NCBI RefSeq assembly: GCF_015356825.1
Contig: NZ_JAACYW010000012.1
Coordinates: 19,682-83,681, forward strand
Origin: Catenulispora rubra
GTDB taxonomy: Bacteria > Actinomycetota > Actinomycetes > Streptomycetales > Catenulisporaceae
Length of the DNA: 64,000 nt
Reading direction: 5' to 3'
Each line of letters starts with the position of its first letter. Position 1 is the stretch's first letter. The notes under the pieces are model-generated. The model saw nothing but the letters and a program-made list of their open reading frames with translations, searched no databases and was not told where the DNA came from. Shown here piece after piece: positions 49,293 through 57,880 of the stretch. A program made the position numbers and the translations under genes.

Positions 49293-50012
49293 ATGCGTGT
49301 GTTGGTGGTGGAGGATGAGCCCTTTATGGCCGAGGCCATTCGTGATGGGCTGCGGTTGGATGCGATTGCGGCGGACATCGCCGGGGATGGGCACACCGCG
49401 CTGGAGTTGCTGAGTGTCAACAGCTATGACATCGCTGTCTTGGATCGGGACATTCCTGGGCCCTCGGGTGATGAGATCGCTAAGCGCATCGTGGCCTCCG
49501 GCAGCGGGATGCCGATCCTCATGCTCACGGCTGCCGACCGGCTCGATGACAAGGCCTCCGGGTTCGAGTTGGGGGCCGATGACTACCTCACCAAGCCGTT
49601 CGCGCTGCGGGAGCTCGTGTTGCGGCTGCGGGCGTTGGATCGTCGGCGTGCGCACAGTCGGCCTCCGATACGGGAGATCGCCGGGTTGCGGCTGGATCCG
49701 TTTCGGCGCGAGGTCTACCGCGATGACCGGTACGTCGCTCTGACGCGCAAGCAGTTCGCCGTCTTGGAGGTGCTCATCGCTGCCGAGGGTGGTGTGGTCA
49801 GTGCCGAGCAGCTGCTGGAGCGTGCCTGGGATGAGAACGCCGATCCCTTCACCAACGCCGTGCGGATCACCGTCTCGGCGCTGCGCAAGCGGCTCGGGGA
49901 GCCGTGGATCATCGCCACGGTTCCGGGCGTCGGCTATCGCATCGACGCCGAGACCGGAGCGGAGGCCGGAGCAGTAGCCAGCGCCGAGACCGAGGGAGCA
50001 CACCGTGGCTAG
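49293..50012 (+). CDS. vanR: response regulator, OmpR/PhoB family, VanR-like
   Basis: 239 residues from ATG 49293. Receiver domain with acidic pocket (VVEDE, residues 6-10), phosphoacceptor Asp51 (AVLDRDIPG) and LTKPF lysine; C-terminal winged helix (LTRKQFAVLEVLIAAEGGVVSAEQLLERAWDENADPFTNAVRITVSALRKRLGEPWIIATVPGVGYRI). It sits with VanS-, VanX-, VanA- and VanH-type genes and should activate them on glycopeptide exposure. The repeated 11-bp half-sites at four loci are its probable binding sites. It overlaps the kinase gene by eight bases. Confidence 0.85.
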   Translation: MRVLVVEDEPFMAEAIRDGLRLDAIAADIAGDGHTALELLSVNSYDIAVLDRDIPGPSGDEIAKRIVASGSGMPILMLTAADRLDDKASGFELGADDYLTKPFALRELVLRLRALDRRRAHSRPPIREIAGLRLDPFRREVYRDDRYVALTRKQFAVLEVLIAAEGGVVSAEQLLERAWDENADPFTNAVRITVSALRKRLGEPWIIATVPGVGYRIDAETGAEAGAVASAETEGAHRG

Positions 50013-51249
50013 GCCGGCGGGCATGAGCGCACGCCTCAAGCTCACCTTCAGCTACGCCGGCATCGTCATGCTCGCCGGATCCCTGCTGATCGCCGTGGCC
50101 TGGGTCTTCGCGCTGCGGTGGCTCCCGGACCACGACCCGCCGAAGCCGTCGCCGGGCCAGATGGCGGCCGCGCCCGCGCCCGGAACCGGCGGCAATCCCG
50201 TCATCCTCATCCTGGGCCCCAGCCGCTCGGACCTGATGCGCGGCTTCGCGCCCGCCGCGGCCGTGGCGCTCGCGTTCCTGCTCCTGCTCGGCCTGGTCGG
50301 GGGCTGGTTCCTGGCCGGCCGGATGCTCGCGCCGCTGACCCGCATCACCGACGCCACGCGCCTGGCTGCGACGGGGTCGCTGGCGCACCGGATCGAGATG
50401 GAGGGGCGCACTGACGAGTTCCGCGAGCTGGCCGACACCTTCGACACCATGCTCGCGCGGCTGGAAGCGCACGTCGCCGAGCAGCAGCGCTTCGCCTCCA
50501 ACGCCTCCCACGAGCTGCGCACGCCGCTGGCCATCACGCAGTCGCTCCTGGATGCGGCCCGCAACGACGCCGGCCGCGACACCGACCGGCTCATCGACCG
50601 GCTCCACGTCGTCAACACCCGGGCCATCGACCTCACCGAGGCGCTGCTGCTGCTCAGCCGCGCCAACCAGCGCTCCTTCGCGCGCGAGGAGGCCGACCTG
50701 TCGCTGATGGCCGAGGAGGCCACCGAAACGCTCCTGCCCCTGGCGGAGAAGCACGACCTGCTCATCGAGACCTCGTGCGCCCCGGCGCCGGCCATCGGCT
50801 CGCCGGCGCTGCTGCTCCAGCTGGCGACGAACCTGGTCCACAACGCGATCGTCCACAACCTGGCCGGCGAGGGAAGCCAAGGCATCATCTGGGTCAGCAC
50901 CGGCATCCGTGGCGACGACGTCGAGCTCACCGTGGAGAACACCGGCGACCAGCTCGCCCCGGAGCTGGTCGCCACGCTCACTGAGCCGTTCCAGCGCGGC
51001 TCCGAACGCGTCCACACCGACCACGCGGGCGTCGGCCTCGGGCTGGCCATCGTCGACAGCATCACCCGGGCCCACGACGGCACCCTCACCCTGACCCCCC
51101 GCCCCGGCGGCGGCCTGCGCGTCACGGTCCGGCTGCCGCTCCCGGCCCCGTACCGCACGCCTACCGCCGACGCCTCCGACATCCGATACGTGCCGACCGC
51201 ACTGCGGCTCGCACGTATCGGGCCCAGTCACTCCAGCTCACCTATGTGA
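50005..51249 (+). CDS. vanS: sensor histidine kinase, VanS-like
   Basis: 414 residues from GTG 50005. Membrane segments about 18-40 and 82-104 bracket an about 42-residue Pro/Ala-rich extracytoplasmic loop, the presumed sensor; a HAMP domain (RMLAPLTRITDATRLAATGSLAHRIEM) precedes the H-box SNASHELRTPL with His169, then N (NLVHNAIVHN), G1 (VENTGD) and G2 (GVGLGLAIV) boxes. By context it senses a glycopeptide or cell-wall damage and phosphorylates the VanR-like protein. The C-terminal tail of about 35 residues is extra. Confidence 0.85.
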   Translation: MARPAGMSARLKLTFSYAGIVMLAGSLLIAVAWVFALRWLPDHDPPKPSPGQMAAAPAPGTGGNPVILILGPSRSDLMRGFAPAAAVALAFLLLLGLVGGWFLAGRMLAPLTRITDATRLAATGSLAHRIEMEGRTDEFRELADTFDTMLARLEAHVAEQQRFASNASHELRTPLAITQSLLDAARNDAGRDTDRLIDRLHVVNTRAIDLTEALLLLSRANQRSFAREEADLSLMAEEATETLLPLAEKHDLLIETSCAPAPAIGSPALLLQLATNLVHNAIVHNLAGEGSQGIIWVSTGIRGDDVELTVENTGDQLAPELVATLTEPFQRGSERVHTDHAGVGLGLAIVDSITRAHDGTLTLTPRPGGGLRVTVRLPLPAPYRTPTADASDIRYVPTALRLARIGPSHSSSPM

Positions 51250-51256
51250 TCGGGAA

Positions 51257-51865
51257 CTATGTGATCGGGAAGTCGAAGTACGTGTCGGGGTACGGCTCCT
51301 CCTCCAGCGTGTAGTGCCACCATTCGTAGTCGTAGGCACGGAACCCGCTGACCGCCATGACGGAGCGCAGGGCTTCGCGGTTCGCCGCCTCCGCCTGCGC
51401 TATCCCGCCGGCGCCGTGATGCGAGACCGGGTCCATCAGGTCGTGGCCGCCACCCATCGCGGCAAGCTCGCCGGTGGCCAGGTCGTACAGCGTCAGGTCG
51501 ACCGTGCTGCCGCGGCTGTGACCCGACTTGGCGGCGACGTACCCCTGCTCGAACATCCCGGCGCGGTCGATGTTCGGGTAGTGCCGCGACTTCGTCCGAC
51601 CGTCCTCAGGCTGCTGCGACCAGCGCAGGAAGCAGTCCACGGCGCGCTGCGGACGGTACCCGTCCCAGAGCACCAGCCCGAATCCGAGCGAGCCGGCCTC
51701 CTTCTGCGCCTGTTCCAGCGCCAGACACAGCGCCGTCGTCCCGACGACACGGTTGACCAGGTAACCGTCCACCGGCTTGCCGGTGAAGTTGTCCCAGGTG
51801 GCGTACTTGGCGTCCCAGCGGACACCGGGCACGAGCTGGTCCACGAAGACGAAGTCGTCGGTCAC
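51257..51865 (-). CDS. vanX: D-Ala-D-Ala dipeptidase VanX
   Basis: 202 residues from GTG 51865, overlapping the vanA stop by four bases. The key residues fall at the same numbers as in enterococcal VanX: Arg71, zinc ligands His116 (SGHSRGSTVD), Asp123 and His184, and general base Glu181 (EWWHY). It hydrolyses D-Ala-D-Ala dipeptide in the cytoplasm so that only D-Ala-D-Lac is built into precursors. Last gene of the vanHAX operon. Confidence 0.96.
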   Translation of the reverse strand: MTDDFVFVDQLVPGVRWDAKYATWDNFTGKPVDGYLVNRVVGTTALCLALEQAQKEAGSLGFGLVLWDGYRPQRAVDCFLRWSQQPEDGRTKSRHYPNIDRAGMFEQGYVAAKSGHSRGSTVDLTLYDLATGELAAMGGGHDLMDPVSHHGAGGIAQAEAANREALRSVMAVSGFRAYDYEWWHYTLEEEPYPDTYFDFPIT

Positions 51866-52902
51866 CGGAGCTCCCCGGTCAAGGCCAGCTCCACCAGCCG
51901 GTCGATCACCTCGGTCATCGACAAGCCCGCGGCCGCCATCATCCGCGGGTAGCGGCTGTAGGAGGTCAGGCCGGGCAGGGTGTTGACCTCGTTGAGGACG
52001 ACGGTCCCGTCCACCTTCAGGAACAGGTCCACGCGGGACAGCCCCCGGCATCCCAGCGCGCGGTACACGGCCTTCGCAGTCTCCTGAACCAGTGCGCGCG
52101 ACTCGGCCGGAATATCGGCGGGGACGATGACCGAGGCGTTCTCCGAGCCGGTCTCCGGCGAGCTCTCCTGGTGGATCTTGAAGAAGCCGTGCGTCAGTGC
52201 GACGCGGTCCACCTCACCGGTGATCAGGTCCGCGCCGGTCCCCAACACGGCGCAGCCGATCTCGCTGCCGACGACCGCCTGCTCGATGAGCACCTTCGAG
52301 TCGTAGAGCCGGGCCTCCTCCACCGCGCCGGCCAGCTCATCGCGGCTGGACACCTTGCTGACGCCGAAGGACGACCCCGACCGCGCCGGCTTGACGAAGA
52401 CGGGATAGGTCAGCTCGCCGGGGTCGATGGCCTGGTCCGGCATGAGCGTCCGGAACTTCGGCGTCGCGATGCCGGCGCCCTGGGCGACGAGGTAAGTAAG
52501 TGTCTTGTCGATGCACAGGACGGAGGCCTGAACATCGCAGCCCACGTACGGAATGCCTGCCAACTCCAGCAGGCCCTGGATCGCGCCGTCCTCGCCGAGC
52601 TTGCCGTGCAGCACCGGCAGGACCAGGTCCAGGCCGATCGTCTCGTACTTGCCCTCGTCGAGGACCAGCAACCCGCGCACACGCCGGTCCGTCGAGAGCA
52701 CGACCGGACGGCTGTCGCCGTTCTCCCAGTCCCCCTCCGGGCTGTCACAGAGCCGCCATGCGCCGCTCTGCGTGATCCCGATATAGACGGGCTCGTACTT
52801 CGTGGTGTCGAGAGCCCCCGCGACTTCCCGCACGGACTTGACGGAGACGGGGTGCTCCTCGGAACAGCCCCCGAACATGATGCCGATCTTCAGCTTATCC
52901 AT
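51862..52902 (-). CDS. vanA: D-alanine--(R)-lactate ligase, VanA type
   Basis: 346 residues from ATG 52902. ATP-grasp ligase with GGCSEEHPVSVKS at the N terminus and an omega loop VALTHGFFKIHQE. His244 in KIHQE matches the residue that lets VanA choose D-lactate over D-alanine, which separates it from housekeeping Ddl. It makes D-Ala-D-Lac. The start overlaps the vanH stop by eight bases, and the stop overlaps vanX by four. Confidence 0.95.
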   Translation of the reverse strand: MDKLKIGIMFGGCSEEHPVSVKSVREVAGALDTTKYEPVYIGITQSGAWRLCDSPEGDWENGDSRPVVLSTDRRVRGLLVLDEGKYETIGLDLVLPVLHGKLGEDGAIQGLLELAGIPYVGCDVQASVLCIDKTLTYLVAQGAGIATPKFRTLMPDQAIDPGELTYPVFVKPARSGSSFGVSKVSSRDELAGAVEEARLYDSKVLIEQAVVGSEIGCAVLGTGADLITGEVDRVALTHGFFKIHQESSPETGSENASVIVPADIPAESRALVQETAKAVYRALGCRGLSRVDLFLKVDGTVVLNEVNTLPGLTSYSRYPRMMAAAGLSMTEVIDRLVELALTGELR

Positions 52903-53887
52903 GGTGATTCCTACTCTCGAACTTCAGACAGTTGATGATGGAGTTCTCGACGGTGTCGCTCAGTGCGTGATCGGTGTAATACGCGGTGTGCGGACTGACG
53001 AGCACATTCGGCAGCTCTTGCAACCGCAGTAGCGCTTTGCTGTCGATGGGACGCTCTCGGCAGTCCGCATAGAAGATCCCTTCTTCTCCTTCAAGGACGT
53101 CGAGCGCCGCACCTCCCAGTCGACCGCTTTCCAGCGCATGGAGAAGGGCCGCGGTGTCGAGGAGAGAACCGCGGCCGGTGTTGACGACGACCGCGCCGGG
53201 CCTGAGTCGCTCTATACGTTCGCGATTCAGGAGGTGATGGGTATCTGCGGTCAGGGGTGTGTGGAGCGTGACTATGTCGCTGTTCTGTAGAAGCTCGTCG
53301 AGCGGTACATAGTCGGCATCGCTTTTGCTTTCAGGGCCACGGTCATGGGCCAAAACACGGCAGCCGAAACCTCGCAGGCGATCCATGACCGCCGCGCCGA
53401 TGCGGCCCGTTCCGACCACACCGACAGTCAGATCACGCAGCTCACGGCCGCGCACCTCATGGAGTCGGTAGTCGTGGACGTCGGTACGGCGCACGATGGA
53501 TTTCGCGTGGCGTACAGCCATCAGCATCAACATCAGGGTGTAGTCGGCGACACTGTCGGGCGAATAGCTGACGTTCTCCACGGCGATGCCGATGCTGTTC
53601 GCGTATTCGACGTCGAGGTGGTTGTAGCCGATACTCCTGGTGGAGATGTACGCCACGCCAGCGCGGCTGAGCGCGAGAAGCGTGTCGTTGGTGATGCGCG
53701 TCTTATGACCGACGCTGATACACCGGTTTCCCGCGACAAGTTCGGTATTTACTTCGGATACCGCGGCGTCGGTGATGGTGGCGACGATGTCGAAGCGCGG
53801 CGCCAACTCCCGGAACAAGACAGCCTCGTCCTGGCCGCATCCATAGATGGTGATTCCCGTCGTGGGGCGCGTCGAGGATGAGGTCAT
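52895..53887 (-). CDS. vanH: D-lactate dehydrogenase VanH
   Basis: 330 residues from ATG 53887. D-2-hydroxyacid dehydrogenase: Rossmann [28 protein letters not shown], substrate Arg ([11 protein letters not shown]), Glu (LEGEEGIFY) and catalytic His ([14 protein letters not shown]). In this operon it reduces pyruvate to D-lactate for VanA. Its promoter contains operator copy C; the start is 34 bases from the -10 element. Confidence 0.94.
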   Translation of the reverse strand: MTSSSTRPTTGITIYGCGQDEAVLFRELAPRFDIVATITDAAVSEVNTELVAGNRCISVGHKTRITNDTLLALSRAGVAYISTRSIGYNHLDVEYANSIGIAVENVSYSPDSVADYTLMLMLMAVRHAKSIVRRTDVHDYRLHEVRGRELRDLTVGVVGTGRIGAAVMDRLRGFGCRVLAHDRGPESKSDADYVPLDELLQNSDIVTLHTPLTADTHHLLNRERIERLRPGAVVVNTGRGSLLDTAALLHALESGRLGGAALDVLEGEEGIFYADCRERPIDSKALLRLQELPNVLVSPHTAYYTDHALSDTVENSIINCLKFESRNHHG

Positions 53888-53920
53888 GGCGTCCAGTCAA
53901 GACAATGCGGCGTTGCCGGT

Positions 53921-53953
53921 ATGTATGGGGTTTTCGATACACCGGCGATATAC
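53921..53953. promoter_or_regulatory. VanR-type operator (copy C) between vanH and murF
   Basis: On the minus strand: half-sites TATATCGCCGG (53952-53942) and TGTATCGAAAA (53941-53931), CCC, then CATACAT (53927-53921); vanH starts 34 bases later. Flanks AATGCGGCG (left) and CGCCGCATT (right) make the whole site a larger palindrome, and the right arm carries a TTCACTGGACC leader before ATG 53976, so it may also fire rightward to murF. Confidence 0.75.
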
Positions 53954-53975
53954 GGCGCCGCATTCACTGGACCGC

Positions 53976-54002
53976 ATGACTTCTTACGGGCCAGCCGCAT
54001 GA
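53976..54002 (+). other. eight-codon upstream ORF overlapping the murF start
   Basis: ATG ACT TCT TAC GGG CCA GCC GCA TGA; the TGA overlaps the murF ATG (ATGA). The start sits six bases after TTCACTG, in the position that real start codons take in the other Van promoters (TTGACTG, 5-6 nt). It may couple murF translation to the shared leader, or be what remains of a former promoter-start arrangement. Confidence 0.35.
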
Positions 54003-55351
54003 TTCCGCTCAGCCTCGACGAGATCGCTGCCGTCGTCGCAGGACACGTCGGCGGCGGCACCGTGACCGGCAGCGTGACGGTGACCGCGCCGGCCGTGCTC
54101 GATAGCCGGCAGGCCGAGCCCGGCGGCCTGTTCGTCGCGTTCGCCGGCGAGCACGCCGACGGCCACGACTACGTCGGCCAGGCCGCGGCGGCCGGAGCGG
54201 TGGCCGTGCTCGGGGCGCGGGCCACGGCGCTGCCGACGGTCGTCGTCCCGGACGTGCGCGCCGCGTTGCAGGCGCTCGCCGCGCACGTCGTGGCGCGGCT
54301 GCGGCCCGGGCTGACCGTGGTGGCGGTGACCGGCTCGCAGGGCAAGACCGGCACCAAGGACCTGATCACGGCGGTGCTGGCGAGCACCGCGGCGACGGTC
54401 GCCACGCTCGGTTCGCTGAACAACGAGCTCGGCGTGCCGCTGACCATGCTGCGCGCCGACGCCGACACCCGCTTCCTGGTGCTGGAGATGGGAGCCCGGC
54501 ACGTCGGCGACATCGCGGCGCTGACCGGCCTGGTCGCGCCGGACGTCGCGGTCGTGCTGAACGTCGGGCTGGCGCACCTCGGCGAGTTCGGCTCGCGCGG
54601 CGCCATCACGCAGGCCAAGGGCGAGCTGGTGCGGGGCCTGGCGCCCGGCGGCACGGCCGTGCTCAACGCCGACGACCCGCGCGTGTCCGCGATGCGCGCG
54701 TACACCGACGGCCCGGTCCTGACCTTCGGCCGCGACGAGCGGGCCGACGTGCAGGTGCTGTACCTGGTGCTGGACCAGCTCGGGCGGCCGTCGTTCACGG
54801 TGCGGAACGGCGACGCCGCAGCAGTCGTCACGCTGCCGCTGGTGGGTGCGCACCAGGCGCTCAACGCGGCGGCCGCAGCGGCGGCGGCACTGGTGGCCGG
54901 TGTGCCGCTGGACGTGACGGCGAAGGCACTGGCGACCGCCTCGCTGTCGAAGTGGCGCATGGAACTGCGCGAGCTGGCAGGCGGCGCGCGCCTGCTCAAC
55001 GACTCCTACAACGCCAACCCCGACTCGACCCGCGCCGCCCTGGACGCCCTCGCGGCGATCGAGGGCAGCCGCCGCATCGCCGTGCTCGGCGAGATGCTGG
55101 AGCTTGGCGACATCAGCCCCGCCGAGCACCGCGCGATCGGCAGGTACGCGTCCTCGCGCTCCGATGTGGTGGTCGCGGTCGGCACGGCGGCGCGCGCCAT
55201 CGCCGACGGCGCCGGCGAGCGTGCGGTCCCGGTGCCCGACAACGCGGCGGCCGTCGCCTGGCTGCGCGAGCACGTCGGCGACGGGGACGTGGTACTCGTC
55301 AAAGCTTCGCGAGGCAGTCGCCTGGACGAGGTGGCGGCGGCGCTGATGTAG
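53999..55351 (+). CDS. murF: UDP-MurNAc-tripeptide--dipeptide ligase (MurF), resistance-associated copy
   Basis: 450 residues from ATG 53999. Mur-ligase ATP site TGSQGKTGT (111-119; the usual GSxGKTxTK), [22 protein letters not shown] and [10 protein letters not shown] are all intact. It adds the dipeptide or depsipeptide to UDP-MurNAc-tripeptide. Lying divergently from vanHAX beside a shared operator, it is probably a second MurF specialised for D-Ala-D-Lac, as in several glycopeptide producers' clusters. A dcw-located murF would be expected elsewhere. Confidence 0.92.
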   Translation: MIPLSLDEIAAVVAGHVGGGTVTGSVTVTAPAVLDSRQAEPGGLFVAFAGEHADGHDYVGQAAAAGAVAVLGARATALPTVVVPDVRAALQALAAHVVARLRPGLTVVAVTGSQGKTGTKDLITAVLASTAATVATLGSLNNELGVPLTMLRADADTRFLVLEMGARHVGDIAALTGLVAPDVAVVLNVGLAHLGEFGSRGAITQAKGELVRGLAPGGTAVLNADDPRVSAMRAYTDGPVLTFGRDERADVQVLYLVLDQLGRPSFTVRNGDAAAVVTLPLVGAHQALNAAAAAAAALVAGVPLDVTAKALATASLSKWRMELRELAGGARLLNDSYNANPDSTRAALDALAAIEGSRRIAVLGEMLELGDISPAEHRAIGRYASSRSDVVVAVGTAARAIADGAGERAVPVPDNAAAVAWLREHVGDGDVVLVKASRGSRLDEVAAALM

Positions 55352-55449
55352 CGGGGTCTGGCGCAGTGGGCTTCGCACGTGCGGCACGGGGCGTGCGTGC
55401 GGGGCGTGCAGCGCGCGGTGCACCTGCCAGTCTCAACCAGCGCGAACCG

Positions 55450-56556
55450 TCAGGCGCGCTGCTTCATGTACAGCTGGAACGCCCGATACAGCGCCGGCCG
55501 CAGCGGCAGGTCCCACTCCCCCACGTGCCGCACAGCCCGGCCGCCGGTGCCGACCTTGAACTGGATCAGCCCGGCGTGCGGGTCGTCCGCGTCCAGCGTC
55601 GGGGTGATGCCGCGCAGGTCGTAGACGTCGCAGCCGGCGGCCAGCGCGTCGCGCGTCATCGTCCACTGACACGCGTTGGAGCCGCGCACCTCACGCTTGG
55701 CGGTCGAGGAGGCGCCGTAGGCGTAGCAGGCGTGCGTGCCGACGCGCACCAGCATCGTCGCGGCCACCAGGTCGTCCTCGTGGTGCGCGAAGTAGAGCCT
55801 GATCCGCTCCGGGTCCTCGGCGCGCATCGCCGCGATCATCGTCTCGAAGTAGCGCAGCGGCCGGGGCGTGAAGTGGTCGCGCTCGGCGGTGTGGACGTAG
55901 AGCGCGTGGAAGGCCTGGACGTCGTCGCCGACCGTGACCTTGACGCCCTCCTTCGCCGCCTTCCTGATGTTCCGCCGCCACAGCTGGTTCATGCCGCCGA
56001 GCACGTCATCATCGGTCCGGCCGCTCAGCGGGACCTCGAACTTGAACTGCGGATGCCCGGTGCCAAAGCCGTCCTCAGGGTTCTGAGGCAGCCAGCCGGC
56101 GTCCCTGAGCACGTTCGCCAACCGGACGCCGACCAGGTCGGGCTGGCCGGGCAGCTCGGTGAGCCGCCTGACCTCCGGATCGGCGAAGCCTTCCTTGACC
56201 TGCGCGGCGCTCCAGGTGTCGGTGCGCACCGGCGGGCCGAGCCGGACCGCGAACGCGCCGTGCGCCTTCAGATGAGCGGCCAGTGGGTCAAGCCAGCGCT
56301 CGACGTCGCCGGTCCAATCGATGACCGGCCCCTCGGGCAGATAGGCCAGCGTGCGGCTCCGCAGCCGCGGCACCGGACGATGCAGCACGAGTCCCGCCCC
56401 GACCAGCTGCTCACCGTCGAACCAGCCCAGCGACTCGCTCCGCCACTCGGTCTTCACCTGGGCCCAGGCCGGCGTCTGCAGAAAGCTGACCCACCGCTGC
56501 GCCCGCACGAACGCCAGATGTTCGGCAGCACTGATCGGCCCGACGGTCAAAGTCAT
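55450..56556 (-). CDS. FemAB/FemX-type peptidoglycan bridge transferase (VanK-like)
   Basis: 368 residues from ATG 56556, chosen because its spacing from the -10 element (33 nt) matches the other Van promoters; a TTG at 56568 would add four. Double GNAT-like fold of FemX proteins (FLQTPAWAQVKTEW, GAGLVLHRPVPRL, MNQLWRRNIRKAAKEGVKV, YAYGASSTAKREVRGSNACQWTMTRDALAAGCDVYDLRGI). It adds the first bridge amino acid from aminoacyl-tRNA to lipid-linked stem peptides. In S. coelicolor VanK is the copy that accepts D-Lac-ended precursors; the shared operator argues for the same here. Confidence 0.88.
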   Translation of the reverse strand: MTLTVGPISAAEHLAFVRAQRWVSFLQTPAWAQVKTEWRSESLGWFDGEQLVGAGLVLHRPVPRLRSRTLAYLPEGPVIDWTGDVERWLDPLAAHLKAHGAFAVRLGPPVRTDTWSAAQVKEGFADPEVRRLTELPGQPDLVGVRLANVLRDAGWLPQNPEDGFGTGHPQFKFEVPLSGRTDDDVLGGMNQLWRRNIRKAAKEGVKVTVGDDVQAFHALYVHTAERDHFTPRPLRYFETMIAAMRAEDPERIRLYFAHHEDDLVAATMLVRVGTHACYAYGASSTAKREVRGSNACQWTMTRDALAAGCDVYDLRGITPTLDADDPHAGLIQFKVGTGGRAVRHVGEWDLPLRPALYRAFQLYMKQRA

Positions 56557-56588
56557 TGGTCCAGTCAATGCGGCGCCGCGTATCCGGC

Positions 56589-56620
56589 ATGTATGGGCTT
56601 TTCGATATGCCTGCGATACG
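56589..56620 (-). promoter_or_regulatory. VanR-type operator plus -10 element (copy D, femX)
   Basis: Minus strand: half-sites CGTATCGCAGG (56620-56610) and CATATCGAAAA (56609-56599), GCC, then CATACAT (56595-56589). femX ATG 56556 lies 33 bases beyond, with TTGACTG (56568-56562) five bases before it. GCGGCG/CGCCGC flanks again give an extended dyad. Confidence 0.75.
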
Positions 56621-56642
56621 CGCGCCGCAGCACGACCGGACC

Positions 56643-57314
56643 CTAGCGATCCAGCCAGGCGTTCAGGCTGGTCACGGCATCGCCGACGAGCGGCGCTCCG
56701 TGCGCGAACCCCACCGCCGTCACATCGCGAGGCATGAACGCATAGGAAGCATCACGCACCACCGGATCGGCGGCGAGCGCATCCTGACCGCTACTGAGCC
56801 CGCCGCGGTTGAAGACCGCGTCGCCGACCAGCAAAGCCCGGCTAGGCTCGTGAAGCAACACGATGTGCCCGGGGCTGTGGCCCGGCGTGTGAATCACCCG
56901 CAGCGATCCGATCCGCGCACCGTCCACGACGGTCCGCGTCGCCGCGACCGGCTCCCAGTGCAGCAACGGCAGCCGGTCGACGGCCCGTCCGAACGCTCCC
57001 GACCGGCCCGAGCGCGGCACGCGTCCGGCTGCCAGCCACGGCGCCTCCAGCTCGTGGATCAGCACCTCGGCATCGGTCCGAGCCGCCACCTCGGCGAGGC
57101 CCCGGACGTGGTCCGGGTGCGCGTGCGTGATGACGATCCGCTTGACGTCCGCCAGCGTGCGGCCGGTCGACTCGATCGCCTGCCGGATAGCCGTCGGCGC
57201 GCTCTTCCAGCCCACGTCGACGAGCGTCAGCCCGTCCTCGTCGGCGACGAGGAAGCAGTTCTCGTTGTCGCCGCGCGTCGGAATGCGCAGGATCCCGGGA
57301 GCCAGCTCGCTCAT
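56643..57314 (-). CDS. MBL-fold metallo-hydrolase
   Basis: 223 residues from ATG 57314, overlapping the LeuD-like stop by four bases. Zinc motif THAHPDHV (HxHxDH), then [18 protein letters not shown] and a C-terminal GHG-like FAHGAPL. Glyoxalase II/lactonase-like hydrolase; substrate unknown. As the last gene of the aconitase/PEP-mutase operon it may hydrolyse a thioester or lactone intermediate (inference). Confidence 0.88.
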   Translation of the reverse strand: MSELAPGILRIPTRGDNENCFLVADEDGLTLVDVGWKSAPTAIRQAIESTGRTLADVKRIVITHAHPDHVRGLAEVAARTDAEVLIHELEAPWLAAGRVPRSGRSGAFGRAVDRLPLLHWEPVAATRTVVDGARIGSLRVIHTPGHSPGHIVLLHEPSRALLVGDAVFNRGGLSSGQDALAADPVVRDASYAFMPRDVTAVGFAHGAPLVGDAVTSLNAWLDR

Positions 57315-57880
57315 GCGCCGCTCCCCTGTCCGGCCGCCGCCACCGACGGCGAGCTGAGCAGTTCGGCAAGCTCGGCCGGCAGGTAGCCCTGTTGCGCGAG
57401 TCGCGGGAGGACTCCACCGTTCGCGATGATCTCCAGGACGAGAGATGGCAGCACCGGGACCGTCCCCGACGTGTGCGTGCTCTGATTCGCCCACGTGCCA
57501 GTGGCGAGATCGATCGCGGCGATGTCGCCGTCGCGGAACACCGACGTCGCGTCGGGCACCGTCATGGCCGGAAGGCCCGCGTTGACGGCGTTGCGGAAGA
57601 ACAGCGAGTTGAACTCCTCGGCGATCAGCGCGGCCACGCCGAGTTGCCGGAACAACGCCGCGACCGGCCGGGAGGACCCGAGGCCGAAGTTGCGGCCCGC
57701 CACCACGATGTCGCCGTGCCGCACCTCGCTGGTCCAGCCGGGACGGACCGCGTAGAAGACCTGCTTCGCGGCCTCGGGGAGGTCGAGCTTCATCGCGTCC
57801 GGCGGGTACATGTCGTCGGTGGTCAGGCCGTGGCCGAAGACCCAGACCCGGCCGCTGACTTCGAGGTCCTGCTCGCTCAT
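57311..57880 (-). CDS. aconitase-family small subunit (LeuD-like)
   Basis: 189 residues from ATG 57880, overlapping the large-subunit stop by four bases. LeuD swivelling domain: [64 protein letters not shown] (the GxGSSR loop binds substrate). The SSRPVA loop differs from the SSREHA of genuine LeuD, so the substrate is likely not isopropylmalate. Pairs with the protein at 57877. Confidence 0.88.
   Translation of the reverse strand: MSEQDLEVSGRVWVFGHGLTTDDMYPPDAMKLDLPEAAKQVFYAVRPGWTSEVRHGDIVVAGRNFGLGSSRPVAALFRQLGVAALIAEEFNSLFFRNAVNAGLPAMTVPDATSVFRDGDIAAIDLATGTWANQSTHTSGTVPVLPSLVLEIIANGGVLPRLAQQGYLPAELAELLSSPSVAAAGQGSGA

Noticed and set aside
51862..52902. Housekeeping D-Ala-D-Ala ligase
   Set aside because: The omega loop with His244 in IHQE and the vanH-vanX operon context indicate D-lactate specificity.
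53921..54000. Conserved short peptide ([14 protein letters not shown]) encoded at each Van operator
   Set aside because: The frame exists at 53921, 56589 and, on the minus strand, 41839, but it coincides with the DNA motif, differs in strand relative to the genes and has no ribosome-binding site; DNA-level conservation explains it.
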